From Labedella gwakjiensis (GTDB lineage: Bacteria; Actinomycetota; Actinomycetes; Actinomycetales; Microbacteriaceae), in assembly GCF_003014675.1 (NCBI RefSeq), contig NZ_PYAU01000001.1, positions 3,348,001-3,412,000 of the forward strand: DNA of 64,000 nt, written 5' to 3'. Below, piece after piece: positions 19,502 to 29,277 of the stretch (within the stretch, counting starts at the first letter, position 1; every line of letters starts with the position of its first letter). Below the pieces are notes generated by a model. It was not told the DNA's origin. It worked only from the letters and a program-made list of their open reading frames with translations, and did not search any database. The translations under genes were made by a program, and so were the position numbers.

Positions 19502-19815
19502 AGCCGGTCTCCGTCCGTCTCCTGATCGGCACGTGCGTCGGTGCGCCGGTCGCCACGCTCGATGGAGAGGGGAGCGGCGAGTCCGGGCTGCTCGACCGTT
19601 CCGCGACGACCATCGCCGACGTTCGCCAGCACGACGGCGATGTAGGGGAGGACGATAGCGCCGATCGCGAACACCCACATCCACCAGCCCGGCACCACGA
19701 AGATGAGCAGGATGCAGACCATTCGAACGCTCATCGCGATGGTGTACTTGCGCATCCGACTCCGACGCTCGTCGTCCGGCGACGGCGGGAGGGTGGTGAT
19801 GGAAGGCTGTTTCAT
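19498..19815 (-). CDS. DUF3099 membrane protein
   Basis: A 105-residue protein with the DUF3099 opening SITTLPPSPDDERRSRMRKY and two adjacent hydrophobic helices (about 28-65), followed by a charged tail. Function unknown. I chose the ATG at 19815, because a TAGGCT -10 box lies 10 bases before it and the alternative GTG at 19824 would sit above the likely transcript start. First gene of a three-gene unit with the Cys/His protein and SURF1. Divergent from fabG. Confidence 0.8.
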   Translation of the reverse strand: MKQPSITTLPPSPDDERRSRMRKYTIAMSVRMVCILLIFVVPGWWMWVFAIGAIVLPYIAVVLANVGDGRRGTVEQPGLAAPLSIERGDRRTDARADQETDGDRL

Positions 19816-19863
19816 GGTCGTCACCAGCCTACGTCCATCTCCTAGGCTGTACGCCGGGGGTAG

Positions 19864-20613
<750 letters not shown>

Positions 20614-20620
20614 CCCGCCG

Positions 20621-21298
20621 TCAGAGCGAGACGCGGGGGAGTCCGAGGAGGGCGAGGACGGCCGAGAGATCGCGATCCGGAAGCACGACGTCCGCCCGGG
20701 CTCGGACAGCCGGTTTGGCGTCGAAGGCGACGCCGAGTCCGGCCGCCGCCATCATCTCGAGGTCGTTGGCTCCGTCGCCGACCGCCACCGTGCGTGCGAG
20801 CGGGAGCTTCCACGTCTCGGCCCATTCGCGCAAGCGGTCAGCCTTCGTCCGCGCGTCGACGATGTCGCCGTCGACGGCGCCCGTGAGGATGCCGTCGCGC
20901 ACCTCGAGTCGATTCGCATGCCAGCCGTCGAGTCCGAGGCGCGCGGCGAGGGGATCGAGGAGCTCGTGAAAGCCCCCGGAGACGACGCAGATGGCACCAC
21001 CGGCGTCATGGATCCCGGCGATGAGCTCCCGGACCCCCGTCGTCAGAACGATGCGCGGAGCGACGTCGGCGAAGACGGATTGCGGGAGCCCTGCGAGGGT
21101 CGCGACGCGCTCTCGGAGGCTCTCCGAAAAGTCGAGCTCGCCTCGCATCGCACGCTCGGTGACCCGTGCGACGTGGTCGAGGGCTCCCGCCTCGGCGGCG
21201 AGCAGCTCGATCGCCTCGTTCTCGATGAGGGTGGAGTCGACGTCGAGGACGACGAGGAATCGCGGCGCCGTCTCGGCCAGGGTGTCACGGGCGGTCAC
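20621..21298 (-). CDS. serB: Phosphoserine phosphatase
   Basis: A 225-residue HAD-family enzyme making serine from phosphoserine. Motif I is [12 protein letters not shown] (nucleophile Asp), motif [16 protein letters not shown], and motif [28 protein letters not shown]. These are SerB-specific. It has no ACT domain, so this is the short form. Its GTG overlaps the glgC stop (GTGA), suggesting co-transcription with glgC although the pathways differ. Confidence 0.93.
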   Translation of the reverse strand: MTARDTLAETAPRFLVVLDVDSTLIENEAIELLAAEAGALDHVARVTERAMRGELDFSESLRERVATLAGLPQSVFADVAPRIVLTTGVRELIAGIHDAGGAICVVSGGFHELLDPLAARLGLDGWHANRLEVRDGILTGAVDGDIVDARTKADRLREWAETWKLPLARTVAVGDGANDLEMMAAAGLGVAFDAKPAVRARADVVLPDRDLSAVLALLGLPRVSL

Positions 21299-22539
21299 GG
21301 GACGACCCTGACCCCCTTGCCGACAACGGTGAGGCCGGAGTCGGTGACGGTGAATCCACGCGCCCTGTCACGATCGTGGTCCACGCCGATCTGGGCACCT
21401 GCCTCCACCACGACCTCCTTGTCGAGGATGGCCCGCTGGACGATCGAGTCCGGACGCACGGTGACACGGTCGAAGAGGACGGAGTCGATCACGCGCGCCC
21501 CTGATTCCACGAGGGCCCAGGACCCGAGCACGCTCCGCTCGATGTGCGCGCCGGAGATGAGCGAGCCGAGAGAGACGATCGAGTCGATCGTCTCGCCGAG
21601 GTTGCCTCGCCCGTCGCGCACGAACTTGGCCGGCGGCGAGTTCAGCTGCTGCGAGAAGATCGGCCAGTCCGCGTTGTACAGGTTGAAGATCGGGAGCGTC
21701 GAGATCAGGTCCTGGTGCGCTTCGAAGAAGCTGTCGATCGTTCCCACGTCGCGCCAGTAGGCCCGATCGCGATCCGTGGACCCGGGGACGTCGTTGCGCT
21801 TGAAGTCGTAGACGCCGGCTTCTCCCTTGTTCACGAAGTACGGAACGATGTCGCCGCCCATGTCGTGGTTGGACGTCGTCGACTCGCCGTCGACCGTGAC
21901 GGCCTCGATGAGGGCGTCGGCGTCGAAGACGTAGTTGCCCATCGATGCGAAGACCTCGTGGGGAGCGTCGGCGAGACCGGTCGCGTTGATCGGCTTCTCG
22001 AGGAATTCGCGGATCGACGTGGGGTCGTCCGGCTGCACGTCGATGACGCCGAACTGATCGCTGAGCTCGATCGGCTGGCGGATGGCGGCCACCGTCGCCG
22101 GCTTGCCCGAGGCGATGTGCGCCTCGATCATGTCGTTGAAGTCCATGCGGTAGACGTGGTCGGCGCCGACCACGACGACGATGTCCGGCTTCTCGTCGCG
22201 GATCAGGTTCAGGCTCTGGAAGATCGCGTCGGCCGAGCCCGAGAACCATCGCTTCCCGAGGCGCTGCTGCGCGGGAACGGACGCGACGTACGAATTGAGC
22301 AGGCCGGAGAGCCGCCACGTCTGCGAGACGTGCCGGTCGAGGCTGTGCGACTTGTACTGCGTCAGCACCACGATCTGCGTGAGACCGGAGTTGATGAGGT
22401 TGGACAGGGCGAAGTCGATGAGCCGGTACTGACCGGCGAAAGGAACGGCGGGCTTCGCTCGATCGGCGGTGAGGGGCATCAGTCTCTTTCCCTCACCCCC
22501 GGCGAGGACGATTCCGAAGACCTTCTTCGTTGCAGGCAT
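21295..22539 (-). CDS. glgC: Glucose-1-phosphate adenylyltransferase
   Basis: A 414-residue nucleotidyltransferase making ADP-glucose. It starts [20 protein letters not shown], with the pyrophosphorylase GGxGxRL motif and the activator/substrate lysine. ADHVYRMD and a left-handed beta-helix C-terminal domain follow. The -10 box TAGGGT lies 6 bases before the ATG, so the mRNA is probably leaderless. Divergent from glgA with only 45 bases between the starts. Confidence 0.96.
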   Translation of the reverse strand: MPATKKVFGIVLAGGEGKRLMPLTADRAKPAVPFAGQYRLIDFALSNLINSGLTQIVVLTQYKSHSLDRHVSQTWRLSGLLNSYVASVPAQQRLGKRWFSGSADAIFQSLNLIRDEKPDIVVVVGADHVYRMDFNDMIEAHIASGKPATVAAIRQPIELSDQFGVIDVQPDDPTSIREFLEKPINATGLADAPHEVFASMGNYVFDADALIEAVTVDGESTTSNHDMGGDIVPYFVNKGEAGVYDFKRNDVPGSTDRDRAYWRDVGTIDSFFEAHQDLISTLPIFNLYNADWPIFSQQLNSPPAKFVRDGRGNLGETIDSIVSLGSLISGAHIERSVLGSWALVESGARVIDSVLFDRVTVRPDSIVQRAILDKEVVVEAGAQIGVDHDRDRARGFTVTDSGLTVVGKGVRVVP

Positions 22540-22545
22540 GCCCCC

Positions 22546-22551
22546 ACCCTA
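22546..22551 (-). promoter_or_regulatory. -10 box (TAGGGT) for leaderless glgC
   Basis: TAGGGT on the minus strand, then 6 bases, then the glgC ATG. There is no ribosome-binding site. Confidence 0.6.
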
Positions 22552-22572
22552 GAGGAGAGGGGGGTCGTGTAC

Positions 22573-22578
22573 TACCGT
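22573..22578 (+). promoter_or_regulatory. -10 box (TACCGT) for leaderless glgA
   Basis: TACCGT, then 6 bases, then the glgA ATG. It lies back to back with the glgC -10 inside the same 45-base gap. Confidence 0.5.
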
Positions 22579-22584
22579 CGGAGA

Positions 22585-23769
22585 ATGCGAGTCGACCTAC
22601 TGTCACGGGAGTATCCACCGGAGATCTACGGGGGCGCCGGCGTCCACGTCACGGAGCTCGTCCGAGCGCTGCGACGAGACATCGATGTGACGGTGCGAGC
22701 GTTCGGCGCGCCTCGAGACGAGCCGGACACCTTCTCCTACCAGGTACCGTCGGAGCTCGCCTCGGCCAACCCGGCGTTCGGCACGCTGGGTACGGATCTC
22801 CTCATCGCCCAGGACTGCGGCGGTGCCGATCTCGTGCATTCCCACACCTGGTATGCGAACGGCGCCGGCCATCTCGCGAGCCTCCTCCACGGGATCCCGC
22901 ACGTCGTCACCGCCCACAGTCTCGAGCCGCTGAGGCCGTGGAAGGCCGAGCAGCTCGGCGGCGGATACCGGGTCTCGAGCTGGATCGAGAAGACGGCGTT
23001 CGAGGCTGCCGCTGCGGTGGTCGCCGTGAGCGGCGGCATGCGCGCCGACATCCTGCGGAGCTATCCGTCCCTCGATCCCGAGAAGGTCCAGGTGATTTAC
23101 AACGGGATCGACCTGGAGCAGTGGCAGCCCGTGGAGGACCCGGACTTCCTGCGGTCGGCTGGTATCGACCCGGACAAGCCGTCCATCGTCTTCGTGGGTC
23201 GGATCACACGCCAGAAGGGTCTCCCGTACCTCCTGCGGGCGGCCAAGAGCCTGCCGGACGACGTGCAGCTCGTGCTGTGCGCCGGTGCTCCCGACACGCC
23301 GGAGATCCTCGCGGAGGTCGAGGCGGGCGTCCGGGAGCTGCAGCAGACGCGCGCAGGGGTCGTCTGGATCGACCGGATGCTCGCGCGACGCGAACTGTGC
23401 GCGGTGCTCACCGGGGCGACGGCCTTCGTCTGCCCGTCGGTCTACGAACCCCTCGGCATCGTCAACCTCGAGGCCATGGCGTGTGGCGCGCCGGTGGTCG
23501 GATCGGCCACGGGAGGCATCCCCGAGGTCGTGGCCGACGGCGAGACGGGCCTACTCGTGCCGATCGAGCAGGTGACCGACGGGACGGGCACGCCCGTGGA
23601 CCCCGACCGCTTCGTCGCCGACCTGGCCGACGCCCTCACCCGGATCGTCTCCGATCCGCGTGCGGCCGAGATGGGCGCCGCGGGTCGTCGACGCGCCGAG
23701 GAGCTGTTCAGCTGGCAGCGGATCGCCGATGACACGCGTGCGTTGTACGACTCGGTCCTGGCCCGGTGA
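22585..23769 (+). CDS. glgA: Actinobacterial GT4 glycogen synthase (GlgA/GlgM type)
   Basis: A 394-residue GT4 glycosyltransferase with LLSREYPPEIYGGAGVHVTE at the start and the nucleotide-sugar EX7E motif in YEPLGIVNLEAMACGAP. It matches the actinobacterial GlgA group rather than GT5 GlgA. The mycobacterial homologue GlgM (Rv1212c) makes maltose 1-phosphate from ADP-glucose, so that role is possible here. Divergent from glgC, which supplies ADP-glucose. The start is the ATG 6 bases after a -10 box; the long open frame upstream is antisense to glgC. Confidence 0.92.
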   Translation: MRVDLLSREYPPEIYGGAGVHVTELVRALRRDIDVTVRAFGAPRDEPDTFSYQVPSELASANPAFGTLGTDLLIAQDCGGADLVHSHTWYANGAGHLASLLHGIPHVVTAHSLEPLRPWKAEQLGGGYRVSSWIEKTAFEAAAAVVAVSGGMRADILRSYPSLDPEKVQVIYNGIDLEQWQPVEDPDFLRSAGIDPDKPSIVFVGRITRQKGLPYLLRAAKSLPDDVQLVLCAGAPDTPEILAEVEAGVRELQQTRAGVVWIDRMLARRELCAVLTGATAFVCPSVYEPLGIVNLEAMACGAPVVGSATGGIPEVVADGETGLLVPIEQVTDGTGTPVDPDRFVADLADALTRIVSDPRAAEMGAAGRRRAEELFSWQRIADDTRALYDSVLAR

Positions 23770-23797
23770 CGGGGCACGATCGGCGACATGCGGCCGG

Positions 23798-23803
23798 TAG
23801 GCT
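23798..23803 (+). promoter_or_regulatory. -10 box (TAGGCT) for the leaderless ABC ATPase gene
   Basis: TAGGCT, then 7 bases, then the ATG at 23811. No Shine-Dalgarno sequence lies between. Confidence 0.6.
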
Positions 23804-23810
23804 AGAGACC

Positions 23811-24593
23811 ATGTCGTCGGTTCTCGATCTCTCAGCTGTGTCCGTCGTCCGAAACGGGAACGCCATCTTGCGTGACGTGGATTGGCAGGTGACGGGCGAC
23901 CAGCGCTGGGTCATCCTCGGGCCGAACGGAGCGGGGAAGACCACCCTCCTCCAGCTCGCCTCGAGCTTCATGTTCCCGACGACAGGCTCAGTGGATCTCC
24001 TCGGCAACCGCCTCGGCCGCGTCGACGTGTTCGACGTCCGTTCGCGTGTCGGGCTGGCCTCGACGGCGATGTCCCGACGCATCCCCGAATCGGAGTCGGT
24101 GCTCGACGTCGTCCTCACCGCCGCCTACGCCGTCACCGGCCGGTGGCACGAGTCCTACGAGGACATCGACGTGAAGCGGGCCCATCGTGTCCTCGGGGAG
24201 TGGAAGCTCGACGGGCTCGCCGACCGCCGCTTCGGCTCCCTCAGCGACGGCGAGCAGAAGCGTGTCCAGATCGCGCGGAGCGTCATGACCGACCCCGAGC
24301 TGCTGCTGCTCGACGAACCGGCCGCGAGCCTCGACCTCGGGGCTCGCGAGGAGCTCGTCGGTCTGCTGAGCGGTTTCGCGCAGGCTGACGACTCGCCGGC
24401 GATCGTCATGGTGACGCACCACGTCGAGGAGATCCCGCCGGGATTCACCCACGCACTCCTGCTCTCCGGGGGAGGCATCGTCTCGAGCGGCCCTCTGTCC
24501 GAGGCCCTCACATCGGAGACCCTCTCCGAGACCTTCGGGCTCGGGATCTCGCTCGAGGAGCGGGACGGCCGTTTCTCGGCCCGCTCCGTCTGA
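23811..24593 (+). CDS. ABC transporter ATP-binding protein
   Basis: A 260-residue single ABC domain: Walker A GPNGAGKTT, signature SDGEQKRVQIARSVM and Walker B LLLLDEPAASLDLGARE, with the switch histidine in VTHHVEEIPPG. It resembles the ATPases of iron-complex importers and the stand-alone ModF-like group. No permease or binding-protein gene is adjacent, so partner and substrate are unknown. The start is the ATG 7 bases after TAGGCT. Confidence 0.85.
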   Translation: MSSVLDLSAVSVVRNGNAILRDVDWQVTGDQRWVILGPNGAGKTTLLQLASSFMFPTTGSVDLLGNRLGRVDVFDVRSRVGLASTAMSRRIPESESVLDVVLTAAYAVTGRWHESYEDIDVKRAHRVLGEWKLDGLADRRFGSLSDGEQKRVQIARSVMTDPELLLLDEPAASLDLGAREELVGLLSGFAQADDSPAIVMVTHHVEEIPPGFTHALLLSGGGIVSSGPLSEALTSETLSETFGLGISLEERDGRFSARSV

Positions 24594-24655
24594 CCGTCCG
24601 CCGATACGCGCTGCCGGCGGCGCGCCGCTGCCGGGCGATCGCACCCGATTTCTGC

Positions 24656-24661
24656 TAAACT
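24656..24661 (+). promoter_or_regulatory. Probable -10 box (TAAACT) of rpmE2 with a 140-base leader
   Basis: TAAACT lies 140 bases before the rpmE2 ATG. The leader contains a small hairpin with a GCACGC/GTGTGC stem at about 24675-24690. Ribosomal-protein leaders are known for actinobacterial L31 genes, so an autoregulatory RNA is possible. This was not tested. Confidence 0.45.
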
Positions 24662-24759
24662 CGACAGTCGGTCAGCACGCATTCGTGTGCGTCCGCCCCG
24701 GGAGCAGTTCGACGGACCGGGCGATGGGCCCCGACACGTCGGCGGTGAACAGACCGTCG

Positions 24760-24789
24760 CACTCGTAGACACTCCACACTCGTAGACAC
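24760..24789 (+). repeat. 13-bp direct repeat in the rpmE2 leader
   Basis: CACTCGTAGACAC occurs at 24760-24772 and again at 24777-24789, a 17-base period. It ends 12 bases before the rpmE2 ATG, immediately upstream of the AAGGA ribosome-binding site. Confidence 0.75.
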
Positions 24790-24801
24790 CAAGGATCCCC
24801 G

Positions 24802-25053
24802 ATGAAGACTGACATCCACCCGACGTACAACGCCGTCGTGTTCCGCGACCTCGCCTCCGGCGCTTCGTTCCTCACCCGTTCGACGGTGTCGAGCGACAAG
24901 ACGGTCGAGTGGGAAGACGGCAACACGTACCCCGTGATCGACGTCGAGATCTCGTCGGAGTCGCACCCGTTCTACACGGGCAAGCAGCGCATCATGGACT
25001 CGGCCGGTCGCGTCGAGAAGTTCAACCAGCGCTTCAAGAGCTTCGGCAAGTAA
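24802..25053 (+). CDS. rpmE2: 50S ribosomal protein L31 type B
   Basis: An 83-residue L31 that opens [20 protein letters not shown] and ends [10 protein letters not shown], the type B form. It has no CxxC zinc ligands, so this is the zinc-independent paralogue that in many actinobacteria replaces the zinc form under zinc shortage. An AAGGA site lies before the ATG, and a very strong terminator follows. Confidence 0.96.
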   Translation: MKTDIHPTYNAVVFRDLASGASFLTRSTVSSDKTVEWEDGNTYPVIDVEISSESHPFYTGKQRIMDSAGRVEKFNQRFKSFGK

Positions 25054-25077
25054 GCCTCACCGCCGATCGGCGGAGCA

Positions 25078-25119
25078 GACGACGAAGGCCGGCCCCCACG
25101 GGGGCCGGCCTTCGTCGTC
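25078..25119 (+). terminator. Strong hairpin terminator after rpmE2
   Basis: A 20-bp perfect inverted repeat (25078-25097 with 25100-25119) with GACGACGAAGG at the stem base. The innermost pairs must open for a loop. It lies 25 bases after the rpmE2 stop and faces the exonuclease gene. Confidence 0.85.
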
Positions 25120-25167
25120 CGCGGCTCGCCTCTGCGCGACGACGGGCGCGGAGAGGGGACTCTCACC

Positions 25168-25869
25168 TCAGTGCACCGGCCAGGAGCCGATCGAGACGAA
25201 GGTGGGGTCGCGCGTCCGTCTCATGTAGTCCTGGAAGCTCTCCGCCTGCGTCCGACACCAGTCGATCTGCAGACCGTGCAGGTCTTCGGCGCGGACATCG
25301 AGGGCGTCTGCATACGCACGTGCGATCGCCTGTGCGACGCGACCGGCGGCGATCGCGTCGGAGCTCGCCTCATGGGCCGACAGGAGATCGACCCCGTAGA
25401 AGCCAGCGGCGGCCGCGAGAGTCCGCTTGCCGCGGCGGTAGCGGTCGACGGCCTTGTCGATGACGAGGGGATCGATGATGGGCGTGGGGTTCTCGATGGG
25501 TGCGACGCCGTGCCGGCGCGCCTCGGCTGCCAGGAGGGACAGATCGTACGGTGCGTTGTAGATCACCACGGGGATGCCCGCGTCGAAGAACATGTTCAAC
25601 TCGTGGACGATCTCCGCGACGACCTCGGGAGCCGGGCGTCCCTCGCTCCTGGCGGTCTCGGTGGTGATCCCGTGCACGGCCGTGGCCTGCTCAGGGATCT
25701 CGACACCGGGGTCGGCGAGCCAGTCCCGACTGCGCATGACGGACCCGTCGGCGTCGAGGAGGCCGACGTGGGCGCTCACGATCCGCGAGGTCCGGACGTC
25801 GATCCCGGTCGTCTCGAGGTCGAAGACCCCGAGGAGGGACCACCACGGAGAAGGTCTGTCGCTATCCAC
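25168..25869 (-). CDS. DEDDh 3'-5' exonuclease (DnaQ-like)
   Basis: A 233-residue RNase T/DnaQ fold. Exo I is GVFDLETTGID (metal Asp and Glu), Exo II is IYNAPYDLSLL, and Exo III is HEASSDAIAAGRVAQA with the DEDDh histidine and final Asp. It has no polymerase or BRCT domain, so it is a stand-alone exonuclease. Whether it trims DNA, RNA or proofreads with a polymerase is unknown. The GTG start lies 6 bases after TATCGT, so it is probably leaderless. Confidence 0.88.
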   Translation of the reverse strand: MDSDRPSPWWSLLGVFDLETTGIDVRTSRIVSAHVGLLDADGSVMRSRDWLADPGVEIPEQATAVHGITTETARSEGRPAPEVVAEIVHELNMFFDAGIPVVIYNAPYDLSLLAAEARRHGVAPIENPTPIIDPLVIDKAVDRYRRGKRTLAAAAGFYGVDLLSAHEASSDAIAAGRVAQAIARAYADALDVRAEDLHGLQIDWCRTQAESFQDYMRRTRDPTFVSIGSWPVH

Positions 25870-25875
25870 GCCTTC

Positions 25876-25881
25876 ACGATA
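25876..25881 (-). promoter_or_regulatory. -10 box (TATCGT) for the leaderless exonuclease gene
   Basis: On the minus strand TATCGT is followed by 6 bases and the GTG start. Confidence 0.55.
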
Positions 25882-25973
25882 GATGCGACCGACGACACTC
25901 GGTCGTCACCGAACGGGCGAGTCGGACCGGAAGCCACCGGGCAGCCGGTCGTGGCCCCTAAACTGGAGGTCTC

Positions 25974-26867
25974 ATGGCCGTCACATCCCCCTACGATGCG
26001 CTCTTGCGCCGCGTCCCCGTCCGCGAGCACGCCACGTCGGTGCTCGGCACCACGACCAGATGGTGGGAGTACGGAGACCCCGATGCCCGGACCACGATCG
26101 TGCTGGTCCACGGATTCCGCGGCGACCACCACGGCCTCGAGCCTGTCGTGGCTCACCTTTCCGGCTATCGACTCGTCGCACCGGATCTCCCGGGGTTCGG
26201 CGAATCGGAGTCGCTCGTCTCCACGCATGACATCCCCGGATACTCGGCGTGGCTTCGCGCCTTCGTCGATGCCGTGGTGCCAGGAGGCGAGGCGATCATC
26301 CTCGGTCACTCGTTCGGCTCGATCGTGAGTTCGGCCGCGGTCGCCGACGGACTCCCGACACCTGCCCTGATCCTCGTCAACCCGATAGCCGCTCCGGCTC
26401 TCTCGGGTCCGCGCGGCGTCCTGACGCGGCTCGCCGTGTTCTACTACTGGGCGGCCGCGGCGCTGCCGGAGCGAATCGGCTTCGCGGTCCTGCGCAGTCG
26501 CATCGTCGTCCGCATCATGAGCGAGGCCATGGCCAAGACCCGCGAGCGTGGCCTGCGGAACTGGATCCACTCCCAGCACCAGATGTACTTCTCCCGCTTC
26601 GCCTCCCGTCGCGTCGTCCTCGAGGCCTTCCGCGCCTCGGTGTCGACCGACGTCAGCATGGTGGCCGAGCGGATCGTCGTGCCGACGTTGCTCATCGCGG
26701 CAGAGCGAGACGACATCACGCCCGTGGCCGCGCAGCACCGGCTTCAGCAGCTCTTCGCCGACGCGCGACTCGAGGTCATCCCGTCGGTCGGTCACCTCAT
26801 CCACTACGAGGTTCCCGAGGCCGCAGCCGGCTACATCGAGGACTTCCTGACTCGGAGACCTGCGTGA
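25974..26867 (+). CDS. Alpha/beta-hydrolase fold protein
   Basis: A 297-residue alpha/beta hydrolase. VLVHGFRGDHHGLEP holds the oxyanion region, ILGHSFGSIVSS the nucleophile elbow with catalytic Ser, ERDDITP the acidic residue, and SVGHLIHYEVPEA the catalytic His. No substrate can be named. A GGAGG site precedes the ATG, and TAAACT lies 9 bases before the start. The next gene overlaps its stop by 4 bases (GTGA). Confidence 0.87.
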   Translation: MAVTSPYDALLRRVPVREHATSVLGTTTRWWEYGDPDARTTIVLVHGFRGDHHGLEPVVAHLSGYRLVAPDLPGFGESESLVSTHDIPGYSAWLRAFVDAVVPGGEAIILGHSFGSIVSSAAVADGLPTPALILVNPIAAPALSGPRGVLTRLAVFYYWAAAALPERIGFAVLRSRIVVRIMSEAMAKTRERGLRNWIHSQHQMYFSRFASRRVVLEAFRASVSTDVSMVAERIVVPTLLIAAERDDITPVAAQHRLQQLFADARLEVIPSVGHLIHYEVPEAAAGYIEDFLTRRPA

Positions 26868-27451
26868 GGATCCTCGTCGACTGCCGATGGGCGACAGACG
26901 ATGCGAACGACAGGCTCTCCACGACGACGCGCGGTCTTGTCGCGGCTCTGGCGCGGCGCGGCCGGGTGACGATGATCGTCTCGACGCGCGAGCAGCTCCG
27001 CCTCCTCCCCGACCTCCCGTGGCAGTTGCTGCGCAGCCCCGACGACCCCAGGGAGCTGTTCACGGCGCTGGGCCTCAACACGATCGATCCGGACGTGGTG
27101 TTCTCTCCCGCGCCCATGTGGGGGAGTGCGGGCCGCCGCTACGCGCTCGTCACCGGCACGGGTCAGGACGCCAGGCGGACGCTCGCCGGGCGCCGCCGAT
27201 CCGGACCGGCCATCGGCGCTCTCACCTGGTTGAGGATGGTCCCGCTGCTCCGTCGACTCCTGCTCGCTCGCGCCGACGCGATCGTGACCACGACGTCGTC
27301 CGATCAGCGCATCGCGATCGGGGCGAGCCGCACCCGGCAGCCCGTACTCGGGCTCGCGCCATCACGGCTGGACGCGACGGACCCGGAGGCCTGGGCCGAA
27401 CCCGCTGAGCGGCTCCTGGAGCTGTTCGCGGCGCTCGTGGCTCGACGCTAG
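26864..27451 (+). CDS. Short glycosyltransferase-like protein, probably N-terminal part only
   Basis: A 195-residue protein starting MRILVDCRWATDDANDRLST, which resembles the N-terminal Rossmann domain of GT4 glycosyltransferases. It lacks the C-terminal nucleotide-sugar EX7E domain and is about half the usual length. No frameshift remnant is seen downstream, because the sirtuin gene begins converging at once. It may be a specialised short protein coupled to the hydrolase (GTGA overlap) or a truncated relic. The two convergent stops share CTAG. Confidence 0.6.
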   Translation: MRILVDCRWATDDANDRLSTTTRGLVAALARRGRVTMIVSTREQLRLLPDLPWQLLRSPDDPRELFTALGLNTIDPDVVFSPAPMWGSAGRRYALVTGTGQDARRTLAGRRRSGPAIGALTWLRMVPLLRRLLLARADAIVTTTSSDQRIAIGASRTRQPVLGLAPSRLDATDPEAWAEPAERLLELFAALVARR

Positions 27452-28329
27452 GCCTGGTCCTCGCCGTCGACGGCCCTGTCGGCGAGGAGGCGGTCCGCGA
27501 TGGCCGTGAGCGTCTGGGACGCTCCGGCGTCGATCTTGACGGCCGCCCGACCGTCGCCCTTCGTCACACCCCTGTTGATGATGATGACGGGCTTCCGCGA
27601 TCGTCTCGCCTGCTCGAGCAGACGGATCCCCGAGTTGACGACGAGGGACGATCCCGCGATGACGAGCACGTCGGCCTCGGAGATCAGTTGCGTCGCCTCT
27701 TCGAACTTCTCCCGGGGGATGTATTCGCCGAAGAAGACGATGTCCGGCTTCAAGACACCGCCGCAGACCGTGCAGTCGGGGACGTCGAAGGTCTCGATCC
27801 CCGCCACGAGCACGTCACCGTCCGGCCCGAGCTCCTCGTCGTCGGACAGGTCGAACGCCGGGTTCTGGGCGACCATGCGTTCGGCGACGCTGTCGCGACT
27901 GAACATCTGACCGCACGTGAGACAACGGACCTGCTCCATCGAACCGTGGAGGTCGACGACGCGACGCGAACCCGCCCTGATGTGCAGACCATCCACGTTC
28001 TGAGTCACGACTCCGGACGAGAGGCCGGCCTCCTCGAGCCGAGCGATGGCGTGGTGCCCATCGTTCGGCCGCGACGAGGCGAATCGCTTCCACCCGCGGT
28101 GCGATCCCGCCCAGTAGCGCTGACGGAAGGCGGCATCGGTGAGGAATTGCGCGACATTCATGGGGCTGCGCTTCGGCGCGCCCTCCCCGCGGTAATCGGG
28201 GATGCCCGAGTCCGTGCTGACGCCGGCCCCGGTGAGGAACACCGATCGCTTACCGCGAAGGAGGGCCACGGCGTCGTCGACTCCCGGTGTGACGGTGTCG
28301 CCCGCGTTCGATCCGACGAGCATCGTCAT
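27448..28329 (-). CDS. Sir2-family NAD-dependent protein deacylase
   Basis: A 293-residue sirtuin with [16 protein letters not shown] (33-48), the QNVDGLH motif (110-116), catalytic histidine in HGS (128-130), and zinc cysteines C136/C139 and C186/C189. It removes acyl groups from lysines using NAD+. The sequence resembles class II (SIRT4-like) enzymes. GGGAGG 4 bases before the ATG fixes the start. The frame continues far upstream but that stretch is antisense or intergenic. Confidence 0.92.
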   Translation of the reverse strand: MTMLVGSNAGDTVTPGVDDAVALLRGKRSVFLTGAGVSTDSGIPDYRGEGAPKRSPMNVAQFLTDAAFRQRYWAGSHRGWKRFASSRPNDGHHAIARLEEAGLSSGVVTQNVDGLHIRAGSRRVVDLHGSMEQVRCLTCGQMFSRDSVAERMVAQNPAFDLSDDEELGPDGDVLVAGIETFDVPDCTVCGGVLKPDIVFFGEYIPREKFEEATQLISEADVLVIAGSSLVVNSGIRLLEQARRSRKPVIIINRGVTKGDGRAAVKIDAGASQTLTAIADRLLADRAVDGEDQA

Positions 28330-28428
28330 GGAACCTCCCGACTCACGAACCTGACACGATGGTAAACGACGCACCTGACGGAATTGTTTCCTCACGATGT
28401 GCGGAGACACGGAAGGCTGAACGCGAGC

Positions 28429-29277
28429 ATGCGCATCCAGACGATCACGGCGGACGGGCTGACGGAACTCGAGGACTATTCGCGGCTCACGGACGTCGCG
28501 CTGCGGAAGAAGACGGAACCGGCTGGGGGCCTGTACATCGCGGAGTCCACGAAGGTCATCGGCCGCGCGATCCGTGCTGGGCACCGTCCGCGCTCGGTGC
28601 TGCTGCAGGAGAAGTGGCTGCCGGATGTGGAGCCGCTGCTCGTCGATTTCCCCGACGTCCCCGTCTACGTGGGCGAGCCCGATCTCCTCGAGGAGCTCAC
28701 GGGGTTCCACTTGCATCGCGGCGCCCTGGCGGCGATGCACCGGCCGCCGCTGCGCTCCGTGGAGGAGGTGATCGCGGGGGCGCGCCGGGTCGTCATCCTC
28801 GAAGACATCGTGGACCACACCAACGTCGGAGCGATCTTCCGATCCGTCGCCGGCCTCGGGGCCGACGCGGTTCTCGTCAGCGAACGCTGCGCGGATCCGC
28901 TCTACCGCCGCAGTGTGCGCGTGAGCATGGGGACCGTCCTGCAGGTCCCGTGGACGCGACTGCCGGATTGGGCGACCTCTCGTCGCATCCTCTCGGATGC
29001 CGGTTTCCACGTCGCCGCGCTGGCCCTCGCCGACGGCGCCGTGGGTCTCGGCGCATTCGAAGTGGATCCGCCGGAGAGACTCGCGATCGCTCTCGGCACA
29101 GAGGGTGACGGACTGAGCCGAGCGGCTCTGGCCGCGGCCGACACCGTCGTGACGATTCCCATGCTCCACGGGATCGACTCGCTCAACGTGGCCTCGGCGA
29201 GCGCCGTCGCGCTCTGGGCGCTCCGCGTCCGGGAGGCGGGGTCGTCGCGTCAGTCCTCGCGGAGTTCCGCCGGCTGA
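28429..29277 (+). CDS. TrmH/SpoU-family RNA 2'-O-ribose methyltransferase
   Basis: A 282-residue SPOUT enzyme. Motif 1 is NVGAIFRSVAGLGADAVLV, motif 2 ALGTEGDGLS and motif 3 IPMLHGIDSLNVASASAVAL, forming the trefoil-knot S-adenosylmethionine site. The N-terminal substrate-binding domain contains RSVLLQEKW. It methylates rRNA or tRNA; the target base is unknown. The start was set at the ATG (MRIQTITADG) because the region before it has no coding signal. Its 3' end overlaps the convergent GDSL hydrolase by 28 bases. Confidence 0.9.
   Translation: MRIQTITADGLTELEDYSRLTDVALRKKTEPAGGLYIAESTKVIGRAIRAGHRPRSVLLQEKWLPDVEPLLVDFPDVPVYVGEPDLLEELTGFHLHRGALAAMHRPPLRSVEEVIAGARRVVILEDIVDHTNVGAIFRSVAGLGADAVLVSERCADPLYRRSVRVSMGTVLQVPWTRLPDWATSRRILSDAGFHVAALALADGAVGLGAFEVDPPERLAIALGTEGDGLSRAALAAADTVVTIPMLHGIDSLNVASASAVALWALRVREAGSSRQSSRSSAG

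Noticed and set aside
23811-24593. Complete ABC importer
   Set aside because: Only the ATPase is present. The neighbours are glgA and rpmE2, with no permease or binding protein.
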